Below are positions 6,963 to 12,545 of a stretch of 23,534 bases of DNA, in pieces. This DNA comes from a virus: positions 1-23,534 of IMG/VR virus record IMGVR_UViG_3300039018_000195; one strand, 5' to 3'. Position 1 is the stretch's first letter; each line of letters begins with the position of its first letter. A program made the translations under genes and the position numbers. The notes below the pieces were generated by a model that worked only from the letters and a program-made list of their open reading frames with translations, had not been told where the DNA came from and ran no database searches.

Positions 6963-7120
6963 TTCTTAGGCGTTTGGCAAAATGTAATTAACTGTTGTAT
7001 TCTTTCGGGATATATAAACCATTCTTCTACAAGTTCGCCCTCCGCTTCGAGTATTTCGTGAGCAAGGTCTTTAGCCTTTTCATAGCATTCTTTAGGTGTT
7101 GGGAGTTTAGCTTCATTCAT
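6959..7120 (-). CDS. Hypothetical protein, 53 aa
   Basis: A short acidic, helical frame reading MNEAKLPTPKECYEKAKDLA and ending QTPKK. Both ends overlap neighbours by ATGA: the start overlaps the stop of the gene at 7117-7380 and the stop overlaps the start of the DnaA-like gene. This close packing is the main support for it being real. No function is recognised. Confidence 0.65.
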   Translation of the reverse strand: MNEAKLPTPKECYEKAKDLAHEILEAEGELVEEWFIYPERIQQLITFCQTPKK

Positions 7121-7380
7121 TTCGCGTTAGATATTACAGGCGTTTGCAGAATTACTCTATGCGCCCCGTTTTCGATGGTCAGGCTGTACGTTCGCCCGTT
7201 CCAATGGGTTTCTGTTTGCAAAGCCCGCGCAAGTTCGCCTAACGTGGTCTTGTCGCATTCTATGTGTGCGGATGCATTCGCCCAAAGACGTATGGCTGCA
7301 ATTTGTCCTTTGAGTTTCGCCAATTCGCTTAGGTTTGGCGTTTCAATTATAGCGGCTTCGAGTTGTTGAAGTGTTGGCAT
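7117..7380 (-). CDS. Hypothetical protein, 87 aa
   Basis: Starts MPTLQQLEAAIIETPNLSEL with a helical first half. A second half is richer in strands (WNGRTYSLTIENGAHRVILQ) and might be a small beta hairpin. It is the second gene of the operon that begins at 7718, about 75 bp after the preceding stop, and overlaps the 53-residue gene by ATGA. No family is recognised. Confidence 0.65.
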   Translation of the reverse strand: MPTLQQLEAAIIETPNLSELAKLKGQIAAIRLWANASAHIECDKTTLGELARALQTETHWNGRTYSLTIENGAHRVILQTPVISNAK

Positions 7381-7454
7381 GGGTTCTAAGTTTATGCGCT
7401 TGAGCGGGTTTGATTTCTCGCCACCTTACTCAATCGCGGGTGAGTTAAAAGGGG

Positions 7455-7718
7455 TTAGGCTTTCGCCCTTCCCCGTATTTGTAAACCTTTTTGGAATGTT
7501 GCCTCCGATATTCTACCTTGCTCATGCGCTGCGTTTAAGCAATTCATGCAAGGCTTAAAGCTGCCTTTGGCATAGCTTCTAATGCGTTCTGCAAATCCTA
7601 CTGTTTTGCTAATGATAATCATTCCATTGCTTCGTGTTCCGCATTCAGCGCGTTGTTGGTCGCATTTTGCATCACCTGTTTTCTTTGCAATGTGGCTAAG
7701 TGTTGAAAGTCCGTTCAT
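7455..7718 (-). CDS. Hypothetical cysteine-containing protein, 87 aa
   Basis: I place the start at ATG 7718 (MNGLSTLSHIAKKTGDAKCD). The frame is open further upstream, to a TTG at 7754, but that TTG is part of the promoter box TATATTTG, so translation must begin later. The protein has C19, C26, C57 and C60 (KPCMNCLNAAHEQGRI), which could bind zinc, and a basic tail. It is the first gene of an operon preceded by regulon operator copy B. No family is recognised. Confidence 0.65.
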   Translation of the reverse strand: MNGLSTLSHIAKKTGDAKCDQQRAECGTRSNGMIIISKTVGFAERIRSYAKGSFKPCMNCLNAAHEQGRISEATFQKGLQIRGRAKA

Positions 7719-7751
7719 TTCCGTGGTTGTTTGTTGTGTTAATTCGTGCAG

Positions 7752-7759
7752 CAAATATA
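7752..7759 (-). promoter_or_regulatory. -7 box of the DnaA-like operon promoter
   Basis: Minus-strand TATATTTG is an exact TAnnTTTG match and is identical to the box of the modification operon. The leader to ATG 7718 would be about 30 bases. The upstream operator is centred 54 bp away, 11-14 bp further than at the other three promoters, and no clear -33 element is seen. Confidence 0.6.
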
Positions 7760-7803
7760 GGCATGATTTTGTAATTGGTACTCACTCGAAAAAATAAATC
7801 GCA

Positions 7804-7822
7804 ATTTAGAATGAGTCTAAAT
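7804..7822. promoter_or_regulatory. Regulon operator copy B (ATTTAGAA-TGA-GTCTAAAT)
   Basis: Same 19-bp inverted repeat as the other three sites but with one arm base changed (GTCTAAAT for TTCTAAAT). It lies between the terminator hairpin of the recombination operon and the promoter at 7752. Confidence 0.7.
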
Positions 7823-7826
7823 AAGA

Positions 7827-7856
7827 AAGTTCGACCTACCTAAGTAAGCCGAACTT
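7827..7856 (-). terminator. Long stem-loop terminator of the recombination operon
   Basis: Arms 7844-7856 and 7827-7839 pair over 13 bp (with G-U pairs) around a 4-base loop. In the minus direction TTTCTTATTT follows, a moderate U-rich tail. In the plus direction a run of six T lies a few bases on, so it may act both ways. It separates the recombination operon from the next operator and promoter. Confidence 0.6.
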
Positions 7857-7937
7857 AATTCCTTTTTTATACCATAGCGGGAACTTCTACAATACCCCAT
7901 CCAAATCCGCTGCGCTGGTATAACGTCTACTATTGCC

Positions 7938-7959
7938 CACCCGTAAGGAAGGACGGGTG
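7938..7959. repeat. 7-bp stem-loop after the SSB-like gene
   Basis: CACCCGT and ACGGGTG pair around an 8-base loop, 20 bp past the stop of the DUF3127 gene. No U-run follows on the minus strand, so it may stabilise the 3' end or act with the stronger stem-loop at 7827-7856. The surrounding 7860-7978 holds no gene I can support. Confidence 0.4.
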
Positions 7960-7978
7960 CATGATGAGTATGGGGGGG

Positions 7979-8332
7979 TTAAAAGGGCAATGTCCCGTCC
8001 TCGTCTAACGGGTCGGCTACTTGTTGCGGTGCTTGCGTAACTATCGGAGCGGTTGCAACACGCGATTCCATACGTGCCTGTGCGGTTAGTTTCCAACCCG
8101 TTATGCTTGCGAAGTATTTACCTTGCCATTCTCGGCCACCTAAATTTACCTCCACGCTTACCGATTGCCCTACTTGCAACCCGTCTAATAGCGCGGTTTT
8201 GTCTTTAGTAAATTCTACGGGGCAAAGGTTATTATACTCTTGCTCGGTTTTGACTACCAATAGCCGCTTACTGAATTTCTCGCTTATTACTTCTGTTTGT
8301 CCGATGTGGTGAACTGTGCCTGTGATTGTCAT
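7979..8332 (-). CDS. DUF3127 OB-fold, SSB-like protein
   Basis: A 117-residue single-stranded-DNA-binding-like protein. Residues 1-82 follow the DUF3127 pattern, with the signature VNLGGREWQGKYFASITGWKL near 62-82. A disordered alanine/glutamine/proline linker leads to the tail DPLDEDGTLPF, which looks like the acidic, Phe-ending tip by which SSB proteins recruit replication and repair partners. It is the last gene of the recombination operon, just after the Gp157-like gene and downstream of the ERF annealing protein, the usual company of phage SSBs. It would coat ssDNA during replication or annealing. Confidence 0.82.
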   Translation of the reverse strand: MTITGTVHHIGQTEVISEKFSKRLLVVKTEQEYNNLCPVEFTKDKTALLDGLQVGQSVSVEVNLGGREWQGKYFASITGWKLTAQARMESRVATAPIVTQAPQQVADPLDEDGTLPF

Positions 8333-8334
8333 TT

Positions 8335-8829
8335 CTATTTGATTTGTAAGTTTTGGATTGTTTCGATTTTGTAGCCTTGCACGTCCTCGCCATTCTCAAT
8401 AGCGGCTTTAATTGCTGTTATGTTTGGCTTACGGGTTTCGGGAACTAAGGTAGTGAATCTATCGGCTAAAGTGAACGCCACGCCATCGCTTACGCATCGC
8501 TTAGACGTTCTAAAAGATAGCTTAATTAGTGGCGTTTTCACTTCCTGAATGTCGAAGTATTGCATTGCGTTACTGATTGCAGCTTTCAAACGTTCGGCTT
8601 TCTTCTCCTCCGATTTCGCTAGTGCTTGAAGCCTTGCTATCTCGGCTTTGATTGCTTCGATGTCGTGTTCTGCTTGCTTAATCACATAGGCGTATGCAAC
8701 TGCCTTACCTTGCAACTCCGCTTGGTTTATAGCCAGCGCGGTTTCAATTTCGGGTGTTATTTCCTCCTGTTCTAATAGGGTTGCAAGTTCGATGTACTCT
8801 TGCTCGATTTGGTAAAGTGGCTTGTTCAT
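8335..8829 (-). CDS. Siphovirus Gp157-like protein
   Basis: A 164-residue protein matching the Sipho_Gp157 family layout. It starts MNKPLYQIEQEYIELATLLE, has a long helical coiled-coil region with IEAIKAEIARLQALAKSEEK and KKAERLKAAISNAMQ, and ends in a strand-rich module (VKTPLIKLSFRTSKRC ... GYKIETIQNLQIK). This family is regularly found beside phage ssDNA-annealing and SSB genes, as here, though its biochemical role is not settled. It lies 2 bp after the preceding start-stop junction and 2 bp before the SSB-like gene. Confidence 0.75.
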   Translation of the reverse strand: MNKPLYQIEQEYIELATLLEQEEITPEIETALAINQAELQGKAVAYAYVIKQAEHDIEAIKAEIARLQALAKSEEKKAERLKAAISNAMQYFDIQEVKTPLIKLSFRTSKRCVSDGVAFTLADRFTTLVPETRKPNITAIKAAIENGEDVQGYKIETIQNLQIK

Positions 8830-8830
8830 T

Positions 8831-9421
8831 TTAATAAGTTATTTGAAATAAACCCCAAAGAATAGAAATTTTGCGCTGCTCACTTTTACATGGATTAGGT
8901 TCAATGTGCGCAACTTGCTTATATTTTGACTGCGCAGATTTAAGCATGATTCTTGAGTTAATCCCGCGTTTCCCGTTTGTCGCAATTAGCTTACTTGATT
9001 TTATTGCTTCATCAGTGGTATTGTACGTTTCCGCTAAATAACGTAGCCCACCTTTGACCCTTACCCATTCATTAACTGGATAGTTATTAAACAGGTATTT
9101 GATGGCATTTTGAGTAGCATCATTAGTTACTACTAACTTCTTTTTGCTGTTGCCGTAGTCAATACCTCTTTTTTCGTACGAAAGCCTAATTCGGTTCGAT
9201 TCTTTTATTAGTTCTTGCGTTGCCTTTTCAACCGATAGTGATTTCACATATCTAGTTGGAGTGCCTAAATTGGTCATTTGTAGCGATGCAGCCGCCCGCG
9301 ATATTCTTGTTCCTACGTGCGAAGTTAATCGAGCAGATTCAATGTTTTTGCCTTTATGCAATAGACTTACAAAATGGCTAACTCTTGATTCGTAGGCTTG
9401 TTGGTTTTTTTCCTGTTTCAT
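8831..9421 (-). CDS. Hypothetical basic protein, 196 aa
   Basis: A lysine/arginine-rich protein beginning MKQEKNQQAYESRVSHFVSL. It contains RLTSHVGTRISRAAASLQM, which resembles the phage anti-repressor/DNA-binding HTH style, and LRYLAETYNTTDEAIKSSKL, which could be a second HTH. It is inserted between the ERF and Gp157-like genes, overlapping the ERF stop by ATGA. No family is recognised and no catalytic motif stands out; binding to DNA is a guess from its charge and helices. Confidence 0.6.
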   Translation of the reverse strand: MKQEKNQQAYESRVSHFVSLLHKGKNIESARLTSHVGTRISRAAASLQMTNLGTPTRYVKSLSVEKATQELIKESNRIRLSYEKRGIDYGNSKKKLVVTNDATQNAIKYLFNNYPVNEWVRVKGGLRYLAETYNTTDEAIKSSKLIATNGKRGINSRIMLKSAQSKYKQVAHIEPNPCKSEQRKISILWGLFQITY

Positions 9422-10020
9422 TTGGATGCAAGTAATTCAGCGTTCGCTGTGGTTAGTGTATAGGCTTTTTCTATTTCGGCTACGGTTGTAGTTCCTTCGC
9501 TTACGGCTTTCTTTGCGGCTTCCCATTTCGGGTGCGAAGGGTTAAGGTCGGCTTTCACCTTTGGCGTTGGTACTGGTGCGGCAACTTGAACGGGTGCGCT
9601 TGTTTTACGTTCGGGGTTGTCTATATCGTCCTCGTCCGTTGCGATGTGAAAATACTTCAAAAGAAAGTACCGTTCAGCATAGGTAAGCGCAGAACCTAAT
9701 CCCTTTTCCCAATCGTTTTGACCGTTGGCATGAAATAGATTTTCGTCCTTTTCGCCCGTTTCGCAGTCGACCCAAGTAAACCGCAAAGCAACACTTGAAA
9801 ACATTTCAGACTTCGCCCCGCTCTTAACCGTGTAATCAATGCGTTGGTTATGGCAGCTTAGTACCTCTTGTTTCAATAGAAGCCCTTGCGCGTTCATTAG
9901 CGGCTTTATCTCGCTTAGCACCTTAGTACCTGACACAAATTCGTAACCAAACGATTTAGCGTTCTTTTTTAGCCCGTTAACGTGCTGCTGAATTGTGAGT
10001 AGTTTTTTGTAGATGATCAT
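9418..10020 (-). CDS. erf: ERF-family single-strand annealing protein
   Basis: A 200-residue recombination protein of the ERF superfamily, which anneals complementary single strands during phage recombination and genome circularisation. Diagnostic residues are GSALTYAERYFLLKYF (109-124) and ATDEDDID (127-134), preceded by DWEKGLG. The segment from 140 is a proline/valine linker followed by a helical tail (HPKWEAAKKAVSEGTT) that resembles the small helical module found at the end of some ERF and SSB-type proteins. It overlaps both neighbours by ATGA and shares an operon with the Gp157-like and SSB-like proteins, with which it would work. Confidence 0.88.
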   Translation of the reverse strand: MIIYKKLLTIQQHVNGLKKNAKSFGYEFVSGTKVLSEIKPLMNAQGLLLKQEVLSCHNQRIDYTVKSGAKSEMFSSVALRFTWVDCETGEKDENLFHANGQNDWEKGLGSALTYAERYFLLKYFHIATDEDDIDNPERKTSAPVQVAAPVPTPKVKADLNPSHPKWEAAKKAVSEGTTTVAEIEKAYTLTTANAELLASK

Positions 10021-10295
10021 CCTTTCTTTTTCTTTTCAGTTACTTCTACTTTCTCAATCACGCCATCTACTGGAGTGAAGTTTTGCAGTTGCCAAGTCCG
10101 CTTGGTAACGCCCGTAGGCTTGTCTGAATTGCCTATAAGCACTTCGCCAACACCCTCGTTAGTTTCTGCATCTCGCCCTGTCATTTGAACCACAACGCCC
10201 GAATAATTACCGACTGCCAACGTAGGGAATTCCCACGTGGTTTTATCTACTCTGTTGGCTAATGAGTTTTGCCATACTTTCTTTTCCTTTTTCAT
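10017..10295 (-). CDS. Hypothetical protein, 92 aa
   Basis: A small lysine-rich-ended protein (MKKEKKVWQN ... VEVTEKKKKG) with a strand-rich middle (NYSGVVVQMTGRD, GEVLIGNSD, KRTWQLQNFTPVDG). It overlaps the ERF gene by ATGA and the upstream gene by ATGA. Nothing identifies a function; its place in the recombination operon suggests a DNA-metabolism accessory protein. Confidence 0.6.
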   Translation of the reverse strand: MKKEKKVWQNSLANRVDKTTWEFPTLAVGNYSGVVVQMTGRDAETNEGVGEVLIGNSDKPTGVTKRTWQLQNFTPVDGVIEKVEVTEKKKKG

Positions 10296-10513
10296 TTTGC
10301 AAGTATCTCTAAAAGTTCAAACTGTAATTTATCAATGTCAAAATCGCAAGCAAGAAACACCTTCATAACGTTCATGCCGTTGAAGTTGATTGAATCAATT
10401 TCTAAGGTGTCGCCCGTTGGTGGTACGTCCCGCGTTCCTTCGCTGCCTTTGTCAAGGTAGTACTCGATGCGAAATTCTACATCGTTAATGGTGTGGTCTA
10501 TGTGGTCTAGCAT
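10292..10513 (-). CDS. Hypothetical acidic protein, 73 aa
   Basis: Acidic, with a strand-rich first half (INDVEFRIEYYLDKG, DTLEIDSINFNGMNVMKVF) and a helical end (DKLQFELLEILAK). The length and composition recall small phage single-domain accessory proteins. Its ATG overlaps the last codons of the 44-residue gene upstream. No family is recognised. Confidence 0.6.
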   Translation of the reverse strand: MLDHIDHTINDVEFRIEYYLDKGSEGTRDVPPTGDTLEIDSINFNGMNVMKVFLACDFDIDKLQFELLEILAK

Positions 10514-10641
10514 GGCTCAACTATTTTACCTTGTTTAACCAATTTAGCGTAGTAGTATTCTACACCTTCATCACTTAACCCGCCAATAAATACATTGGCT
10601 TGTTTAAGCAATTCACATTTTTGTTCGATTGTAAGTTCCAT
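10507..10641 (-). CDS. Small hypothetical protein, 44 aa, first gene of the recombination operon
   Basis: Reads MELTIEQKCELLKQANVFIG and ends VKQGKIVEPC. The frame is uninterrupted, begins about 39 bases after the expected transcription start and ends overlapping the start of the next gene (ATGCTAG), as a translationally coupled leader gene would. It is mostly helical. No function is recognised. Confidence 0.6.
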   Translation of the reverse strand: MELTIEQKCELLKQANVFIGGLSDEGVEYYYAKLVKQGKIVEPC

Positions 10642-10683
10642 TATGTTTGTTTTTACCCTTAGCTTCGTTGCTAAATCGTGCGG

Positions 10684-10707
10684 TAAAAATACACATAATT
10701 CACATAC
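10684..10707 (-). promoter_or_regulatory. Putative promoter of the recombination operon
   Basis: On the minus strand TATTTTTA (10691-10684) is one base off TAnnTTTG. A GTTG lies about 20 bases upstream of it, extending past the stated end. The regulon operator copy C is centred 43 bp upstream of the box, the same distance as at the M15 operon. It is weaker than the other boxes. Confidence 0.45.
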
Positions 10708-10724
10708 GCAACACGAAAAACGTA

Positions 10725-10743
10725 ATTTAGAATGATTCTAAAT
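10725..10743. promoter_or_regulatory. Regulon operator copy C (ATTTAGAA-TGA-TTCTAAAT)
   Basis: A perfect inverted repeat with 8-bp arms, one of four in the window. It lies in the short gap between the end of the M15 operon and the promoter of the recombination operon. Confidence 0.75.
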
Positions 10744-10748
10744 AAGGG

Positions 10749-10970
10749 TTACTTGGACGCTTCGAGCAAACTTAGCCGAGTTTCCAATACTTTAATCTGC
10801 TGCCCTTGAGTTAGGCAAACACCTTGCAGCCGTTCAACTTCAACACGCAAGGCCGCGCGTTTCTGAAATATGCCAATGATGGCGTTTAATATCAATTCAG
10901 CACCGCCCCAAATTATTTCGACTGGGATTGTGCCTTTTAGAATGTTCTGTTGTGCTTGTGCTTGGGTCAT
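10749..10970 (-). CDS. Small protein with hydrophobic helix and coiled coil, 73 aa
   Basis: I start it at ATG 10970 (MTQAQAQQNILKGTIPVEII), which overlaps the TGA of the 31-residue membrane protein as ATGA. The frame is open upstream but that part would overlap the small membrane gene. A moderately hydrophobic stretch (WGGAELILNAIIGIF) precedes a heptad-like helix (LRVEVERLQGVCLTQGQQIKVLETRLSLLEA). This could be a membrane-associated coiled coil, such as a spanin-like or holin-regulating protein, but no family is recognised. Confidence 0.6.
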   Translation of the reverse strand: MTQAQAQQNILKGTIPVEIIWGGAELILNAIIGIFQKRAALRVEVERLQGVCLTQGQQIKVLETRLSLLEASK

Positions 10971-11062
10971 GTCCAATAAGTAAGGTAAACGATTGCGCCA
11001 ATTACCAACGCGGCAAAGATTACAATAGCCCACGATAGGCGGTTAATGGTTTGGTCGGTCAT
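10967..11062 (-). CDS. Tiny single-pass membrane protein, 31 aa
   Basis: Reads MTDQTINRLSWAIVIFAALV followed by IGAIVYLTYWT. About 20 hydrophobic residues make one membrane span after a short polar head. The start overlaps the stop of the gene upstream by ATGA, and the stop overlaps the next start by ATGA, which is the main reason to believe it. It follows an M15 peptidase and a small acidic gene, so a lysis accessory role is possible. Confidence 0.6.
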   Translation of the reverse strand: MTDQTINRLSWAIVIFAALVIGAIVYLTYWT

Positions 11063-11298
11063 TTGGATTCTGGTTTATCAAACATTGTTTCCTTCCATCT
11101 ATTCCATTCGTCCGTAGCATCTGAATCACCCTCATATCCTATTAAGATTAACCCGTGGTCGCCTTTGTAAAGAAATTCGGGCAGCTTATCAGTTACGGTA
11201 AATAAATCCATAATCCTTTCGATTGCATCGTTTTGAGTTATTTCTCGGCTTGCAAGTTCAGCAACTATGTCGTATAATTGGTTTTCTTGGTAGTCCAT
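11059..11298 (-). CDS. Hypothetical acidic protein, 79 aa
   Basis: I start it at ATG 11298 (MDYQENQLYDIVAELASREI), where TAATG overlaps the stop of the M15 peptidase. The longer open frame upstream lies entirely within that gene. The first half is helical and the second strand-rich (YKGDHGLILIGYEGD). It is acidic and without membrane segments. No family is recognised. Confidence 0.62.
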   Translation of the reverse strand: MDYQENQLYDIVAELASREITQNDAIERIMDLFTVTDKLPEFLYKGDHGLILIGYEGDSDATDEWNRWKETMFDKPESK

Positions 11299-11711
11299 TA
11301 TTTCCTTAAAATTTGCAGATGAGGAAAATCGGGAAACTTCGCCCAGTCGCCCCCATATTCCAATTCGACCCCAAAGGTAAGGGCTACGGCTTGCAAGTGT
11401 CGGGCGATGGCTGTTAAATGCGAAATATCCCAACTTGCCTTACCATCTACAAAAGCGTAAATATCGAACGCTTCGCCACTTTGATGTCGGCTTAACTTTT
11501 TGAACCCATCTGCGTTGGTAATCTTTGCACCCGCCTTAGTTCTACCTTGCGCATACATTTCGTTTTGACGGTATGCACTACGCAAGCCACCGTCTAAAGG
11601 TATGCCAAAATCGTATGGGCTGTTGGTAATTGCCGCTTCGATAATCTCGATTAACACGGGTTTAACTCCTTGCAATCGGGCGCGGGATGTCTTTGAAAGT
11701 TTGTATATCAT
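11298..11711 (-). CDS. M15-family peptidase, probable endolysin
   Basis: A 137-residue zinc peptidase of the M15 (VanY/Ply500-like) type, cutting peptide bonds in peptidoglycan. The core is RSAYRQNEMYAQGRT (44-58), the zinc motif SRHQSGEAFD with H76 and D83, and PHLQ with H131 after GGDWAKFPDF. The small size and lack of a signal peptide or binding domain fit a phage endolysin that needs a holin to reach the wall. It heads an operon with small membrane proteins, but the holin-like genes lie on the far side of the tmRNA gene. Its ATG is almost at the expected transcription start, so the message may be leaderless. Confidence 0.85.
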   Translation of the reverse strand: MIYKLSKTSRARLQGVKPVLIEIIEAAITNSPYDFGIPLDGGLRSAYRQNEMYAQGRTKAGAKITNADGFKKLSRHQSGEAFDIYAFVDGKASWDISHLTAIARHLQAVALTFGVELEYGGDWAKFPDFPHLQILRK

Positions 11712-11715
11712 GCCC

Positions 11716-11723
11716 CAAAACTA
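11716..11723 (-). promoter_or_regulatory. -7 box of the M15 operon promoter
   Basis: Minus-strand TAGTTTTG matches TAnnTTTG. The peptidase ATG follows after only four bases (GGGC). Operator copy D is centred 43 bp upstream. No clear -33 TTTG at the right spacing is seen. Confidence 0.5.
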
Positions 11724-11756
11724 AGCATTAAACCAACACGCCCGACATTGGGGCTA

Positions 11757-11775
11757 ATTTAGAATGGTTCTAAAT
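11757..11775. promoter_or_regulatory. Regulon operator copy D (ATTTAGAA-TGG-TTCTAAAT)
   Basis: A perfect 19-bp inverted repeat, identical to copy A. It lies directly after the U-tract of the tmRNA terminator and upstream of the M15 operon promoter. Confidence 0.75.
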
Positions 11776-11809
11776 AAAAAACCCGCTACTCAATTAAGAA
11801 TAGCGGGTT
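11776..11809 (-). terminator. Rho-independent terminator of the tmRNA gene
   Basis: In minus-strand RNA, AACCCGCTA (11809-11801) pairs with TAGCGGGTT (11788-11780) over 9 bp around a 12-base loop, followed by a U-tract to 11776 and further U after one A. Its upstream arm partly overlaps a helix that closes the tag region of the tmRNA. Confidence 0.88.
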
Positions 11810-12039
11810 AGACTTTGGTTGTCCTCTACCGATTACGCGGCCAGTCTAACTGGTTGTGCAAACATTTGTATTACTTTGCCATTTTCGGCTTGTCAACTCC
11901 CTACGTGCCATTACATCCGTCAAAACCAGTCACCCCCTAATAGTCGGGGCATTTAGCCCCAGTCCAACAACAGACCTTGTGGAGGTGGAGGGAGTCGAAC
12001 CCTCGTCCAAATGTACGCTTTCGCATATCAACGTCAACG
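11807..12039 (-). ncRNA. ssrA: Circularly permuted (two-piece) tmRNA
   Basis: tmRNA rescues stalled ribosomes. Here the 3' half precedes the 5' half. The acceptor piece (about 12039-11980) has the T arm GAGGG-TTCGACT-CCCTC (12004-11988), then CACCTCC (11987-11981) and discriminator A at 11980. About 42 bases with a GGGGC/GCCCC hairpin (11946-11960) intervene. The coding piece then begins GGGGGTG (11937-11931), followed by the tmRNA D-loop sequence ACTGGTTTTGACGG. The two ends form a 7-bp acceptor stem whose third pair is G-U, the alanine identity element. ATGTA near the 5' end pairs with TACAT before the T arm, as helix P2. A tag frame ends LAA-stop. An 8-bp helix (11850-11843 with 11814-11807) resembles P5. 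CCA is not encoded. Exact processed ends are inferred. Confidence 0.85.
11833..11868 (-). other. tmRNA tag reading frame (QMFAQPVRLAA-stop)
   Basis: The frame ends CTG GCC GCG TAA, giving the Leu-Ala-Ala tail that proteases recognise. The resume codon is placed at CAA 11868 because the five bases before it (TAATA) fit the UAnUn pattern preceding resume codons, and this phase agrees with the LAA end. CAA rather than an Ala or Gly codon would be unusual; GCA at 11859 is a less likely alternative start. Confidence 0.6.
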
Positions 12040-12042
12040 GTG

Positions 12043-12050
12043 CAAATGTA
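12043..12050 (-). promoter_or_regulatory. -7 box of the tmRNA promoter
   Basis: Minus-strand TACATTTG is an exact TAnnTTTG match and would start transcription near 12039, giving an acceptor piece of about 60 bases, close to those of known two-piece tmRNAs. A second TACATTTG lies inside the acceptor piece but is part of the P2 strand. A 5-bp-arm inverted repeat (GTTCA-N7-TGAAC, 12075-12091) lies upstream. Confidence 0.55.
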
Positions 12051-12108
12051 CTAAAAACGTTCACTAATCCACCACGTTCACAAAATATGAACACATTGAA
12101 AGAATGAA

Positions 12109-12222
12109 CTAACGCCCCTGCCCTCTGTACGCCTTAAAACCTTTCGCCCGATACTTTCTATGCCTGCGGAGTTTGCGCTTAACACGGGCCTTAAATTGCC
12201 CCCCTGTGATGTTCTTAGCCAT
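12109..12222 (-). CDS. Small, highly basic protein, 37 aa
   Basis: Reads MAKNITGGQFKARVKRKLRR and ends FKAYRGQGR, with more than a third Lys or Arg. I start it at ATG 12222, where TAATG overlaps the stop of the upstream gene; the longer open frame is only the shadow of that gene. Such a charged peptide could bind nucleic acid or membrane. It is the last protein gene before the tmRNA. No family is recognised. Confidence 0.6.
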   Translation of the reverse strand: MAKNITGGQFKARVKRKLRRHRKYRAKGFKAYRGQGR

Positions 12223-12545
12223 TAGTCTTTCTTTGGTTTTGGAGGTATGTTTGTGAGTGAGCGAATACCACGGTCTAGTTCGTCTATTCGGTGCATAGCT
12301 TCGCGGTGCTGTTGGAAACATAACTCCTCGGCTTTTTTAGAACGGTCTAATTCTAATCGAATATCAGCAAGATCATCTTTGTTTATCCTGTGAATTTCTT
12401 GGTATTCGTTAATAAGCCCTTTGACCTCCTCTAATTGTTGGTTCTTGCCTAATCGAATCCCACCAAATACACCCCCTGCAAGTCCTCCGATTGCTGTTAA
12501 AATTGCGCCTATTCCTTCCGCTTCCATTGTGCTATGTGTTGCCAT
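12222..12545 (-). CDS. Membrane-anchored coiled-coil protein, 107 aa (lysis-related candidate)
   Basis: Starting at ATG 12545 (MATHSTMEAEGIG; ATG 12527 is also possible), the protein has a glycine-rich hydrophobic segment GAILTAIGGLAGGVFGGIRLG, one membrane span or signal anchor, followed by a long charged coiled coil (EEVKGLINEYQEIHRINKDD to MHRIDELDRGIRSL) and a proline/lysine tail. This shape, next to a holin-like gene, is that of an inner-membrane spanin or similar lysis accessory protein. The open frame upstream of 12545 overlaps the holin-like gene and is not used. Function is inferred from topology and place. Confidence 0.6.
   Translation of the reverse strand: MATHSTMEAEGIGAILTAIGGLAGGVFGGIRLGKNQQLEEVKGLINEYQEIHRINKDDLADIRLELDRSKKAEELCFQQHREAMHRIDELDRGIRSLTNIPPKPKKD

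Noticed and set aside
7887-8096. 69-residue open frame on the minus strand
   Set aside because: It overlaps the end of the DUF3127 gene in another frame and its sequence looks like a frame shadow.
11980-12004. Possible tRNA 3' half or phage attachment site in a tRNA/tmRNA gene end
   Set aside because: A matching 5' acceptor strand with the tmRNA D-loop lies 3' of it and a tag frame follows, so a complete permuted tmRNA explains it better than an att remnant. No integrase is visible.
11856-12107. 83-residue open frame on the plus strand across the non-coding RNA
   Set aside because: It crosses the antisense of the tmRNA helices and the region is explained by the tmRNA.
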